DNA from: Solen grandis
Lineage: Eukaryota > Mollusca > Bivalvia > Adapedonta > Solenidae
Assembly: GCA_021229015.1 (NCBI GenBank)
Contig: CM037792.1
Location: forward strand, 42,415,655-42,479,654
DNA: 64,000 nucleotides
Direction of reading: 5' to 3'
Part shown: positions 1 to 11,461 of the stretch, in pieces
Layout: each line of letters begins with the position of its first letter
Numbering within the stretch: position 1 is the first letter of the stretch
Notes under the pieces: generated by a model
The model's input: the letters and a program-made list of their open reading frames with translations, nothing else
Databases searched by the model: none
What the model was told of the DNA's origin: nothing
Made by a program: the position numbers and the translations under genes

Positions 1-2426
1 AATCCAGATAACATTAATATCAGCTCAAATGAAACAAGTAACATTTAACAAAATAATTAATCAAATAAACCAATAATAATGCTTGTGCTAAATTGAGAAT
101 GTGTAAAAAAAACACAAAAAAACACGCTTCACCGCAGGTTGCAATTAAATCATTAGCGAACATTACATGTATGGTGTTAATTGATTCGACCGATAGGCGT
201 AAAATACATAGCACTTTTAAACTGGGACCGGAAATTTAGTTCGAGTGTTCCAGCCATCAGCGTTCGACTCATCCCAGGTCGAACAATAAGAGTAAAGAAC
301 TGTTTTGCCGGGACCTTGAAATGTGTTCGAGTAAAGTATGGTGTTCCAGTTTTCAGTGTCGAGTCACCGAAGTTCGGCGGTATTTCATGGATTTTATTTA
401 GAGATGACTTTGATGCCCTAGAAGATTCCCCCCAATTCCCCCAAATTAAAAATTTTGCGGGATCAAATGCCCTCCCACGATTAAATTCCCTCCCCCCCAC
501 CACCCGGGAACTTAAGAAAATCTTCAAACGACCCTTCCCCTTTTGATATTGTTTTTTTTCCCGTGGGGAAAATGTTTGTAATTTATTTAATAACTTAAAC
601 ACTTCCCAGGGGTAATTTGAAAACGTCATGTTCCCGGTGAGGGAGGGGGGGGGGGCTTGAATTTCTGGGTCAAACCGGTATATTATGCATATACATGTAC
701 ATGTATAATTAAAGTGTCGTCAGGAGTACCACTATGCATGATATATAATACTGATTAGATATAAAAATGAAATGTGTGAAAAGTACTGTGAATATTGACA
801 GTACCAAACTTTTAAACTCATAAACATATTAATAACAAGTCGTTGTAACTGAAAATATTGAACAGGGTGGCAGGATAGGTACAAAACAAGGCAGTGTCGA
901 GAATGAAGTTATCTTACGGCTGAATGGTTGATGTGCAGTCAGAGTTTGATTTATATATTGTTTCTATTTACACGGTGTATTCTGCAATAAATGATCGGAA
1001 AATGAATACAGAAACCACCACGAGATACTTGTGATTTTGCCAAGCGTTATGATCTTTCGGCATGCTAAAGATATGTCATTAGAACAGTTGAAGCTTATCC
1101 ATTTCTGCATGGACTGACTGATGAGCTCGAAGTTTATCCGGACTGAAAGACAAGGAAAAACAAACAAGTAAATTTAGGGTAAAATGGACCCTGTTTCACA
1201 AGAATTTTCAATTTGAAACTTTTCTGCATCAAAATGCGGAATATCCATAACCTCCTCATATATCGATACAGAAAGTAGAACCTGTTCCAAAAATGAAGAA
1301 AACATGATTTCGAGATTCGCGTGAAACGCCGGTCAGACTGTGCCCGTGTTAACCTATGTATCTAAAAAAAAACAAAAAAACATCTGATTTAGCTTCAAAT
1401 AGTGTGTGTGTGTGTGTGTGTCAAAGTAGCCTCAATGTGAAGACGGCATTGATTTTGGTGTATCTTGGACTTTGAAAGCAAAAGTAAACATGCATATCTC
1501 TGATGAAAGTGCACGTCATATAACATTGAATAGACAAAAAATACAATAAAAAGTCTGGAAAACGCCAATAAATGATCCTGGAAAATAATTCCATTAAGAT
1601 AATCAGATATTCATTAATACCAATAAAGCTTTTAAGGTAAGGCTTACTGAATTGACGTTTACGTTCGCATCAAAGACAGAAGGTTAAGGGTATGCGGTCT
1701 TTCCGAGTAATTTATCTCGATATTCTAACCAAACATCCTGATGATGTCGTCGGCAATTTATTTGTTTTTACAGATTTACTTAACAAAAGGCAAGCTTTAA
1801 TGCACTGGTTGTTGATAATACAAACGTTATATCTTGCATGTTCAATCGGTGTTCGCCGGGTTCTATAATGTGAATGTCATGCTTTTGATTATGCTCGTTG
1901 TTATTCAATTTGCAATTAAATTTGTTTAAAGACTGAGAATATCGTTGATTTTGTTATTCATGTTCATATGAGTGTTTGAAGGTCTACATTGTTTTGAATA
2001 AGTCTCATATATGATGTCATTTTCGTGTAGGCACATGGGTTGAAAAAAATGAAAGCGTGCTTAGATTTAACGTCCCCCCAACTATGGCCATCTCTTGGGA
2101 TTAAATATATATGACAATATCACAAAGCATGAAATCACATCCGGTCACATGATTTTGACAATGGGCCAGTCTGCCCTGGAACTTCACTTATGCAGAGCGC
2201 TAAGCAAGAGATATGTGTGACTCACTAGGGTATCAAACTGACGATCTCATATTTACAGCGCGGACACTCAAATAACTCGGACATCCTTACTGAATCTTTA
2301 CTTCTAATGAGAACTCGGGTACCTTTACATACGCCGACAAATCTTTCTTTTGGTATGCCGTAAAGGATGCCTTCTACATGTATATCAAAAGCGTACGCCT
2401 TATAATGAAGAAAATGCATCAACTAG
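1..2426. other. No gene recognised; 3' flank of the membrane-protein gene
   Basis: No spliced or unspliced coding sequence is recognised. A 121-codon open frame at 181-546 overlaps a 150-codon frame on the other strand. Both lack family resemblance and look like repeat-derived open frames. There is a poly-G run near 643-656, a (TG)n run near 1403-1421 and several poly-A/T tracts. A minus-strand AATAAA near 1757 could serve the gene that ends at 2427, but it is about 670 bp away and weak. Confidence 0.5.
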
Positions 2427-2632
2427 TTACCCTTTTTTATTGTCTTCGGTGTGAGTTTCTGTTTGACTATCTTTAGTGGGGGTCCCATTTCCTTCGGCGT
2501 TATGTTCTGTTTGTCTTGTTGCTGTGGAGTTCGCATTTTCTTCGGAGTTATGTTCTGATTGCTTTTTTGTAGTGCTGGTCCCATCTTCATGGTCTTCGTT
2601 GTTCGGTTGTCCTAGTGGTCCATTTTGTACTT
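2427..2632 (-). CDS. Terminal exon: polar E/N/T-rich cytoplasmic tail
   Basis: The acceptor is GACTAG and the exon is entered in phase 1. It encodes 68 codons ending in TAA at 2429-2427. The tail is rich in E, N, T, Q and K and carries two related segments, QSEHNSEENANST and QTEHNAEGNGTPT, that look like a short internal duplication. No catalytic or adaptor domain is visible. Low complexity and high polarity suggest an intrinsically disordered cytoplasmic region. Confidence 0.5.
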
Positions 2633-2883
2633 CTAGTCATAGATGTGATTATGAAATCAGTAATAAAACTAACAAATAATGCATTGATATAAGGTAGTCA
2701 TATGATCTGAATTAGGTCGATGACAAATAATTGTGTTTTACTGGTCCATCCGAACGAAAATTTTAAGCCAACCGTATTTACGTACTTCAAGATTCTAAAG
2801 GGAAAAGAAGCAAAAGAAAAAAGGCATCTAAAATACAATTGTGTAATCGGAATTTTGAAAAAGAAATAATGAATCATCTGGAC

Positions 2884-2925
<42 letters not shown>

Positions 2926-5900
2926 ACGATTTATATATAGAGCATAAACTACCTAAACATTATCAAGCATATTCCAAATAAACGAAAGAAATACCACCAG
3001 AAACACAATATTTTTTTCAGTAAGTGTTGCAAGCTTACCTCTGTAATCATCGTGGCCCACTTCATTAGTAGAGCGTGGGCAACAACGCTGAAAAGGTAAA
3101 GCATGTTTATTAACATGGAAATTCATTTCATTAACAAATCTAAAGTTTATTAAGATATATAACCTATAACATATCAAAAAATTGTTTTTCTTTGTTCGAT
3201 CGGTTTGATCCATTTAATTATTGACTGATCCAAATCCATCTATTATTTTCTTTAGCATTTCAGAAAACAAATTAGTATAACTTACCTGTTTGACCTTTTC
3301 TCTGTAAACGACGAGGACCACTATGACCACTATGACCATATATGAACCGTAGAAGGACTATTATTAATACAAGTTCCCATGTTTGTAGTCCACTTCTACT
3401 GTTATCTGGATCTTGATCTGTTTGAAACGATATAAATGATAATAATGATGCTAATGATAATAATGATGCTAATGATAATAATCATAAATGTAATAAAAAT
3501 AATGTTCATGATGACCTCTTTAGTCAAAATTTTTTTTTTTCAAAATAATAAATGTGATTTAAGTACATTAAATATTGTAGGTAACTCAGCAAGTATAAAA
3601 TCATCACGTCACAAAACATGAATATAGTTTAACCTTTTTGGCAAACGTTATTTGCAGTATCGCACGAGTAATTAACATCACACTCGCTGTCGTCGCTGCA
3701 TCCTGAAATGAACAATAAAATTAGTTATGTGGTTATTGCTGCTCTTGTTGCGTAGGCGTTTGCCGTCGCTATGACGACAGTATTTAAAGATATATATCCG
3801 TGTCCAGATAATTACAGGTGGTGGAAGACCCTGGGTAGAACCGCCGACTATCGCAAACAGACGGAAGGCTTCATCACATGAAAATTCCGAATGGCTCTGC
3901 CGGGATTGGAACTCACAGCGGTGAGCGGCTGAGTTTAGTTCAATCAGCGACGTCGCAGGTACTCTGAGATGAACCATGAAATTAGTTTGACTATTAAACT
4001 GGTACTCACATCGCATAATCTGGCCGTGTGTGACCGAAATTCATTGTTACATACCTATTTAATATAGTTAGGAAATTGCCTGTGTCTTTTTCCGCCAGTA
4101 CCCTGTTTTACTTTATCTTTGGATATGTGATTTTATTTAGAAACCTCTTAAAAAAAGACTTGATTTAAAGAGCGTGTGTATAACAAGAACATTAATTATT
4201 CTTTAAACTTAAAACAGACTGCCAGAAAAGGTACCGGACTCATTTGATAGGATCAACATAATTAATAAAATAACGGTCACTCATTTATTACAATGGCTAA
4301 GAATTCACGAATCCAAATTAAGTGTCGGACACCCATCTACGATTCACCGAATATAAAATAATGAAATGGCGGAGAACTGATATGTTTAGATACTTTATCA
4401 GAAATTAAGCGCATGCGTATACATTTTTGCTGCTCAGCACCGAATAAATAAAAGAAATGACGTCATTATGGTCTGTAATTCCTTACACACATATATAAAC
4501 TCGCATTCAGTACTGATTACACAAGTGAAGTAATGTAAAATCAATAGTGCTAAATGATTTATGATTAATATATGCAATAATAACCACAATACATCTTTTC
4601 ACGAGTGTTAACATTTGCTTAGGCCTGAATATTTTATTAATGCCCTCGTGCCGCTTATCACGAGGGCATTAACAACATTTTCGGGCCTCAGCAAATGTTA
4701 ACGCGCAAGTTAAGGTGTATTATTACTGCATGAGTGAAACAGAACTTATCTTTATTGACATGTTTACGCTCTGGACCATTGTTACCTCTCAGACACTGAG
4801 GTTCGCTGCCATTCCAGCCTGTTGGCTCCACACATGTCCGCGATACCACACCTACCAACGTGTAGTTAGCGTTACAACTGTATGTCGCAACAGCATTACT
4901 ACTAGTACTTGGGACGTTAACGACGCCATTTGCTGGATTTTGGAGGCTGTCGCAGTCTTAAATGAAAAACAGTTAAATTTATGAAAATATATTATTTATT
5001 AATACCCCTAAGTTTATAGGTAATTGAAATCATAGAGAAAATCAAAGTTTATAAGTTAAAACAGTTCAGAGATTACCAAATGCACATATCAGTTCACTGC
5101 CATTCCAGTTGCCGTTTGCCTGGCAGATGCGTGTGACGTCACCAGAACTTATGACGTATCCAGTCTTACATGCGTATGTTGCCACGCCGTTATATGCTGT
5201 TGTGGATACGCTTACGGTGCTTGTACTTGTGTCTGATAATTGTGAACAGTCTGGAAATAAGAAAAAAAATCGTTCTTGAACCGTTTCTAGAATCACTCAT
5301 GTATACATAATCTTTTAGACAAGACAATATATTCACACCCTGGTCTCGTGTTTTAGAAAAACATGCAAATATTATTCTTATGTATCGGTTTTTTAATTAA
5401 ATATACAAATATTGGGCTTAGTAAGAAATTGAGTACGCTATTTGAACATTAGCCTGGGATCGTACTTAAGCAGTTTTGGGGACTTGTAGTAGGACAATCA
5501 TGTCAATAAATCAACTGCTTCTGAGCTTAACAGATCACATATCAAAACCGAGAAATAACACCAAACTAGTATCACTATGGTGAAAGAAAATTCCGGCTAC
5601 ATCATGCCAGAGTACGTATTAAATTGCAGTCCTCTTAATCATACTCTATTCACGAAAGTTTTCAGCAACTCACCTCTTTATGTTTGTGGTGCAATAGAAA
5701 CTGCTGATCATTTCTTATATATATATATATATATATATATATTGAAATTATTTATCAAATATTTTAAATGTAACATTTTTATATAAAAAAAAACATAAGT
5801 AAGATTTGCAGTTAGTTTGTTTTCGTTTTTATTCAATACATGGTTGTTTTTCTTTTGAAAGATTTAACTTGTTATCATTTGAAGTTATATGCGATTTTAA

Positions 5901-8900
5901 GTTTTGAATGAGCAAAAAAAAAAATTTAGTTGATATTTCTGTAAGGATTGATAAATCAACTTAGTTCTTAGCATCGATCTTTTAAAGGGCCTTTTTCGCA
6001 CGGGTTAGTTTTACCATTTAGACTGGTAGAAAAACAATAAACATTAACAGAATGTGTGAAGTCATGAGCTTTCGATAGCTGCGCCAAAGAAAATTGGAAA
6101 TATACATCAAAATGGTCGGCTTTGTTTGTGGGCCAGAGTATCACAGTTCTTCTTGTCGAGCCTGACTTACAAGGTGGACTACATTGCGTAGTTTGATTAA
6201 GAAACACAGGAATGCAGTTGTATTTACAAAAACAGAAAAAGCAACAAGCGGAAAACAATTGTGACCTGGTTGCCCTTCCATACGCACCCAACCACATATC
6301 CTCGGAGAGAAAATACCAATTTATACAAAGTGATACCTCTAAATAATATCATGGTAAGGGTTGGGCTTGATCTTGTTTGGTCAAGTTAACCTTTGATAAA
6401 TAAGATGACTCGTTAAGTTTAAATAAATCATTATTTCAAAATATTTGAAATTGGGTCGGGCAACAAATTCTATCAAGATTACATTTTCTGCTCTTCGCCC
6501 TGCAGTGCCGTTTTATTCGTGCAACTGTGTTAAATGCGAATTTATTTTGAGAATTCAGCGCTAAGACATTCACGGAACTATCTAAATAAATAAAATAAAT
6601 TCATTCATTCATTCATTCATTCATTCATTCATTCATTCATAAATTAAAAATGACTCAGTACCTACTATGTAGGCTTTTCCTAGCATGATATGGATTAGAC
6701 TGACCGACCCATTTCAACTGCTATGTAAGTTATTTTCCCAATGTTTGTAATGCATTCAAATAAAATGCAATGATTGCAAATAAAATGCAAATGAAAAAAA
6801 GAAAAGAAAAAGAAAACAAGTAAACAACAACAATAATTGGTAATATAGGAATTAAAAATATTTAAAAAAAAAACAAACAAAAAAAAACAAACAAAAAACG
6901 GGTCGTTGAAATCGTTGAAATACTTTCGGTGTCAACAGTAAATCGATTTTGCCAAATTCTGAATATTTTACGACTTGGTTATACCAAATTTTGGCAATGG
7001 TTTCTTTCGCACAAAAAAAGTAAGATAAACGCCAGGAATTCCATGAAGATGACTAATGTATACATTTATATTCAACACGTGCTTATTATTGTTGTTGCGA
7101 AAATACGGCAGTCCTATTATGCTACCCTATTTCTTAAAGGTGGAGCAAACCCCTAAATGCACGACCAAAACCAACGACCAAACAAACTGGAAGTGTCAGT
7201 CTATGATCTTAATGTCTAATTAATATGTAACTGAATGTAAGTTCTAAATTATTAAATCGTTGTTACCTTTCATGCACTGAGGTTCGCTGCCACTCCAGCC
7301 TGTTGGATCTACACATGTCCGCGATGCCACACCATCCAACGTGTAGTTAGCGTCACAGCTATACGTCGCAACAGCATTACTAGTAGTACTTGGGGCGTTT
7401 ACGGCGCCATTTGCTGGGTTTTGGAGGCTTCCGCAGTCTTAAATAAAGAGTAATGGAATATATAAAGATACAAGTTATATCCGGAATCACAGAGTAAACC
7501 AATGTTTATTGACGTCACGTTTCCACGCGGCGTCAGTATGGCATAAGTTTTAAATTCGGTCATGGACATTGCGCCGCATAATCGAAAAAGGATACAACCA
7601 CTATTATTATTGTAAAATAGTATGTAATATGTTTGTTATAAAACTTATGAATCAATTACTTTTATTAACTGATGTGAAAAAAAAAAAAAAAAAAAAAAAA
7701 AAATAAGATTCAAAATACGCATGTCTTCTTTCATTATCAAAAATAAATCGACACATTGGATGGATATCTGAAAACTTCTAAAACCCTATACCACGGGATT
7801 AAACCTTAATTAACGGACCTTGCGAGCAGCCCGATTTATTAAAGCTAAGAAAAAAGTTTTAGAAGATGTTCTATGACCATAAAGTATTCAGAATTTTAAT
7901 AACATAAAACTTAAAAAATAAATGAAATGAACCTTTAATGATGCATATTACAGTAGAAATTGTAAAAAAGAAACACTATGCATTTTGCCGTATCCGACTG
8001 ACGGCCCCATGCCAAATATGCGGTCCCTGTAGATAATGTGCCTGAAATGGGTAAATGTAACTGAACATTGAAGCAAATGTTAATAAAGCTAAATATATAT
8101 ACACACACAAATTTATACATACCATCACGCTTCGCTACTTTACACTACTTATCAAGGGAAGTAATAACTATCGGGAAGATAGTAAAATCCGGGAACTGTA
8201 CCTAAATCGCGTACCAAAAAAAACTTCTGTACTGTGATTACATTTATTAATTTGTTTGGTTTTTTAGTGTAATTGTTGATGTTGATGATGATGATGTCTT
8301 TATATTGACATTAACACCGCTTAAGTATATTATAGTAAAGAAAGTTCATGCCTCTTGCAGACCCTTACCTTTCCAATGATTATATAAAAAAGGAATTATT
8401 ACATAACAGATAACTTGAAAAAAAAACATTTATGGAAATAAGATTGATTTACATTAACCTTTTAGAACAAACTTTTGGAAACTCTGAACCAAACGGCTAC
8501 AACTTAGGATATATTTAGCAAAATGGCGTGTTTCATTGTCTAGTAGAAATATTTTGACTCGCTGTTTGTAAATATAATACTTGCATATGTTATTAAGATA
8601 CTTAACATAAATATTCTGAAATGGGCTTGCTTTATTTAAATCGTACTTCCAAAATCTGCGCGACGTCTTTGATGCTTAGTCTTGTAACATTGCAGAAAGT
8701 TTACCAAATATACAAATCAGTTCACTGCCATTCCAGTTGTTGTTTGCCTGGCAGATGCGTGTGACGTCACCAGAACTTATGACATATCCAGTCTTACATG
8801 CGTATGTTGCCACGCCGTTATATGCTGTTGTGGATACGCTTACGGTGCTTGTACTTGTGTCTGATAATTGTGAACAGCCTGGAAATTAAAACGATTTTGT

Positions 8901-11461
8901 ACTTTAATAAAAATGAATTTGTTCAAAGAATCATCTTTAGATTACGATATATTCACACACTGGTCCCGTTTTCTTGAAATATATATATATGAATATTGTA
9001 TTTGGTTGTCACTTCAAGCCATAAATCAAAATGCGGCTTTCAGACTCACTAAGAACGGGGACAAATAAAGTCATCAGTTTTGGTGGTTTATAACTTCATT
9101 AAATGTGTGTCCAAGGTAAATATGTAGATATATAAAACCATGCATCATCGTTAAGAAAGCAAAGAAAGGGGCGGGGGTCTGAAATTTATATCGGGATTAA
9201 TTGGATGATAACAACAACAATGCACCCCTAAACTTTATTATGATTAGACGGTGACTACATATATTTGGTGACATATACAACTAAAAATACCGTCCCCGGT
9301 GGCCGAGTGGTTAGAGCGTCTGCTTCGGGAGCGGGAGATCGTGGGATCGATCCCTGGCCGCGACAAACAAAGTCGTAAATAATGGTACCGGAATAGCTCC
9401 TTTGTTTGGCGCTCAGCATATAAAGGTTTCAGGATAATGAGACTGGGTGTGGTATCATGTCACATGTCTACGGTGTGATATTGCAGTGTGGCAGCACTAT
9501 ATCTGTCTCATATAGACATAGTCTCCAAATGACTGAAATGCTTTCGGTGGGGCGTTAAACCCAACAAACAAACAAACTTAAGTACGATCCCAGGGCAATG
9601 CGCAATTATCGTTCACAAATTTTTAGTGATTCTAAATTAAATTTGAATGAAATAGGGGCCTACTCTCACGTTCGTTTGAGTTGTCAAATATCTTGTTCAG
9701 CTGTGTTTGAATGAATTCACTCAATAAGTTTCTACTTTTAGCCACCAATGATTTAACAGTTAATGTATGAAAAATTAAAATTTTTTTTTTTTATTTCTTC
9801 GATTTATGTAATAAAGGTACCCGCTGTCAATAACGTATATATGAGGTCTTAATATATATCTCCAACGTAGGAGATTGCCACAGTGAGTTATGGTATTGTT
9901 TAGTTTCAGCATGATTTTGGTACAAACCATGGTCACGTGGTAATTCAGTGTGGCAGTGATTGATGCGGAGCCAATCAACTGCGCCGCAGTTTGGTCTTAA
10001 CTGAATAAACACGTGATATAACAATGTACAATACTGATGTTTGAAGCTTAACATTGCTGTAAAGTATAAGAAATTTAGGTACACGAATTGGTAGACCCCG
10101 GGTAGAACCATTGACCTACTAGTCAGTCAGTTGGAAGGCTTCCACACAATAACAATCTAAATGACTAGGCCTCGGCTCGACCTCGAAATGGGTAAGGGCC
10201 TTAGACATAGTGAGTCAACAGCTATAACCTCTCATAAAATGGGATGTGGATTGGATGTGACACCAGACCAGGTACAAGTTCAAATAAAAGGACAAGGTAA
10301 ATAAAAACCTGAAAATACAACAATCACTTACCAAGGTGATATTGCTGATTTATAGACGGACAGTTAACAATCAGGTCTTCCCCGGTCATAGCAGCTGTAA
10401 AGTTGATTGGTTAGAACTGGAGTAATTTTACTGAGGAAAATGCAAGAAAACATTTTTCACAGCACCATAAATGAATATTATTTACCTATGTATTATGTTT
10501 TTTTTTTTTTGTTTTTTTTGTTTTTTTTTTTTTTTGCTTTTTTATATATGCACTCTATTCATATTACTTTAAGGATGCGAAATATGAAAAATACATTGAA
10601 AATTGAAAGATACGACCATGACATTGCAGATCGTGTAATAAGTCTTTACTGACAATCGTGTGATGAATTAAAATTTAACATTATTCATAATATCTAACAG
10701 GATGCTTACTTATAGGTTTTCTATTGTGCAGTTTTCAGGTCACTTGTAACGTTATACCGAAGCAGACGCATGTATATTTATTACTTTCTATAAAACTGAA
10801 TAATGTGTAGTGTTTGGCAACTGGTCTCAAATATATGATATAACATTTGAATAATCTAAATACACTCTTTTACTTTTCGAAGTTAATATCGCATTGCTTT
10901 AATAGTAAGGCTAATAAATCTACTACTGCCTCTTAAAAAAATATCAAAACGAAAATGACAATACATTAATCAAATGAGTTTATTTCATAAAAAATATATA
11001 TCAAAAATACACAAAAAAAATCTAATTTAACTATAGTATTTGCTAACAGCAAGAAATATTTGGTTAAAAGCAAGAGGGAACAGTGTTACCTTGAAAACCA
11101 GTCCAAAGCTTTCCACCATTGGTAATATAAGAGTTGAGTAGAGTTAAGACAATATATGGTCCTGTAAATGACTCATTAGTTATCTTGTTGAACTCCAGAT
11201 CAGCGCAATCATACGACCTCAGGATGGTCCCGCCTCCATTGCTGATTGTGAAGTTTTGCTTACAATCCGTGACGTCATACAAATCCATGTTAATGACGTA
11301 CATGATAATGTCAGTGTATGCAGAGTTCTCGACGGAACAGTTACAGGAGGTATCACTTGACACAATGCTGTTACCTGAACTATACCCGCGATTTTGTACA
11401 TAAACTGCTGGTAGTGCATTTGTTAGTGTTCCAGATGTGCACATCTCAAGACTTCTGGAAA
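2427..11461 (-). CDS. CUB-like / sushi (CCP) repeat single-pass membrane protein, 5' end missing
   Basis: Ten exons are read on the minus strand with matching splice phases (mostly 1-1): 11090-11461, 10332-10394, 8705-8878, 7267-7437, 5077-5250, 4786-4956, 3634-3702, 3286-3417, 3039-3087 and 2427-2632 (stop TAA). In order they encode a CUB-like domain, a short linker, sushi B2, sushi A2, sushi B1, sushi A1, a small Cys-rich module, a hydrophobic transmembrane exon and a polar cytoplasmic tail. Symmetrical phase-1 exons are typical of extracellular modular proteins. Sushi and CUB domains generally mediate protein or glycan binding outside the cell, as in complement regulators, selectins and adhesion receptors. 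No signal peptide exon was found; it probably lies upstream, in or beyond the 12740 gap. The TM exon has a one-base frame problem. Ligand and pathway are unknown, and I recognise no named orthologue. Confidence 0.7.
2889..2925. repeat. Poly-A tract
   Basis: An uninterrupted run of A lies between two exons of the receptor-like gene. Comparable homopolymers occur at about 7678-7703 and 44346-44373. Confidence 0.9.
3039..3087 (-). CDS. Juxtamembrane cytoplasmic exon
   Basis: This 49-bp exon (phase 0 to 1; acceptor TTTTCAG, donor GTAAGC) encodes RCCPRSTNEVGHDDYR. The RCC start suits a membrane-proximal, possibly palmitoylated site, and the acidic DDY could be a tyrosine phosphorylation site. Both roles are inference. 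Only this phase avoids a stop and joins correctly to 2427-2632. Confidence 0.45.
3286..3417 (-). CDS. Transmembrane exon with apparent one-base frame problem
   Basis: This 132-bp exon starts in phase 1 and opens DQDPDNSRSGLQTWELVLII, entering a hydrophobic stretch. In the same frame it then turns polar (IYGHSGHSG). One frame over, the second half reads GSYMVIVVIVVLVVYREKVK, a classic membrane anchor with a basic stop-transfer end, and finishes in the phase needed by the next exon (3039-3087). Read straight, the exon is one base out of register. A base missing or added near 3325-3345 is the simplest explanation, either as an assembly error or a real allele. Skipping exon 3039-3087 would keep the uncorrected frame open, so that alternative is not excluded. 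Confidence 0.55.
3634..3702 (-). CDS. Small cysteine-rich module exon
   Basis: This 69-bp phase 1-1 exon (acceptor TTTCAG, donor GTTAAA) encodes 23 residues: GCSDDSECDVNYSCD then NVCQKG. Four closely spaced cysteines in the order C-x6-C-x5-C-x6-C suggest a small disulfide knot placed just outside the membrane. The family is not recognised. Confidence 0.5.
3735..3960 (-). mobile_element. tRNA-headed SINE, family 2, reverse copy
   Basis: The segment holds a CGTCGCTATGACGACAGTA tail and an ACCCTGGGTAGAACCGCC core. It also has GAAGGCTTCATCACATGAAA, and a degraded tRNA-like head at the right (GGGATTGGAACTCAC, a B-box-like sequence). Related copies in this window are at 20926-21172, 24630-24775, 50548-50668 and 10092-10180. 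Confidence 0.6.
4607..4702. repeat. Fold-back: 44-bp inverted arms, 8-nt loop
   Basis: The left arm 4607-4650 begins GTTAACATTTGCT and ends TGCCCTCGTG. The right arm 4659-4702 is its reverse complement with about 6 mismatches, and the loop is CCGCTTAT. It sits in the intron immediately 3' of sushi exon A1 on the coding strand. No target duplication is evident. Confidence 0.85.
4786..4956 (-). CDS. Sushi/CCP domain exon A1
   Basis: This 171-bp phase 1-1 exon has the acceptor TTTAAG and the donor GTAACA. It encodes DCDSLQNPANG, YSCNANYTL, SRTCVEPTGW and GSEPQC. It shows the standard four-cysteine sushi layout, with NGS and NYT sequons. It is the paralogue of 7267-7437 but more diverged than the adjacent B1/B2 pair. 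Confidence 0.8.
5077..5250 (-). CDS. Sushi/CCP domain exon B1
   Basis: This 174-bp phase 1-1 exon has the acceptor TTTCCAG and the donor GTAATC. It encodes DCSQLS, YACKTGYVISSGD, RICQANGNW and SELIC. The four cysteines, the GY motif and the W of the sushi fold are visible. It is nearly identical to exon 8705-8878, placing it in the downstream copy of the duplicated B-A pair. Confidence 0.8.
5719..5742. repeat. (TA)n microsatellite
   Basis: About twelve TA units in an intron of the receptor-like gene. A similar run lies at about 57270-57288 in a REV1 intron. Confidence 0.9.
6601..6640. repeat. (ATTC)n tetranucleotide repeat
   Basis: About ten perfect TTCA/ATTC units in the intron between sushi exons A2 and B1. 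Confidence 0.9.
7267..7437 (-). CDS. Sushi/CCP domain exon A2
   Basis: This 171-bp phase 1-1 exon encodes 57 residues: DCGSLQNPANG, YSCDANYTL, SRTCVDPTGW and GSEPQC. It has four cysteines and the conserved Gly, Tyr and Trp positions of a sushi domain. The paralogous exon is 4786-4956, with roughly 21 base differences and 11 residue changes. Confidence 0.8.
8705..8878 (-). CDS. Sushi/CCP domain exon B2
   Basis: This 174-bp phase 1-1 exon encodes 58 residues with the four-cysteine sushi pattern: GCSQLS, YACKTGY, RICQANNNW and ELIC, including the W preceding the last cysteine. It is about 96% identical to exon 5077-5250 (I count 7 differences in 174 bases). It therefore belongs to a recent duplication of a two-domain unit. 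Confidence 0.8.
9290..9578 (+). mobile_element. tRNA-derived SINE, family 1 (RUDI-like), full copy
   Basis: The element starts with a tRNA-like head: CCGGTGGCCGAGTGGTTAGA (A box), then GGGATCGATCCC (B box). The body contains GGTATCATGTCACATGTCTA and TGTGGCAGCAC. The 3' end is GGGGCGTTAAACCCAAC followed by (AAAC)n. The head resembles Leu/Ser tRNA. A tRNA head, conserved central domain and simple tail fit the V-SINE-type elements known from bivalves. It lies in an intron of the receptor-like gene. Confidence 0.75.
10092..10180 (-). mobile_element. SINE family 2 fragment
   Basis: It matches the ACCCGGGTAGAACC and GGAAGGCTTCC segments of the family 2 element, truncated on both sides. Confidence 0.45.
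10332..10394 (-). CDS. Short linker exon between CUB-like and sushi domains
   Basis: This 63-bp phase 1-1 exon has a good acceptor (TTTACAG) and the donor GTAAGT. It encodes 21 residues including TGEDLIVNCPSINQQ. It keeps the frame between the CUB-like exon and sushi exon 8705-8878. It has one cysteine and no recognisable domain. The call rests on splice signals and phase alone. Confidence 0.45.
11090..11461 (-). CDS. CUB-like domain exon
   Basis: This 372-bp exon is phase 1-1 and encodes 124 residues. It has an AG acceptor just above 11461 and the donor GTAACA below 11090. It opens with EMCTSGTLT and has an SCNCS pair, two further cysteines (VTDCKQNF and SYDCADLEF), a hydrophobic strand YIVLTLL and a terminal LWTGFQ resembling the last strand of CUB domains. 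The length (about 110-120 residues), cysteine count and beta-rich pattern fit a divergent CUB domain, but I cannot show the canonical CUB disulfide pairing. Several N-x-S/T sequons (NCS, NFT, NES) suggest a glycosylated ectodomain. A strong local match to another beta-sandwich family would change the call. Confidence 0.6.

Noticed and set aside
181..629. Overlapping open frames of 121 and 150 codons on opposite strands
   Set aside because: No recognisable domain, low-complexity ends, and antisense overlap with each other. Probably repeat-derived.
7990..8050. Additional minus-strand exon in the receptor-like gene (acceptor CATTTCAG, GTLSTGTAYLAWG)
   Set aside because: The acceptor is plausible, but no donor in matching phase follows and no domain is recognised.
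9290..9365. Possible Leu/Ser tRNA gene
   Set aside because: It is the head of a SINE whose body and tail follow directly, and other copies are in the window.
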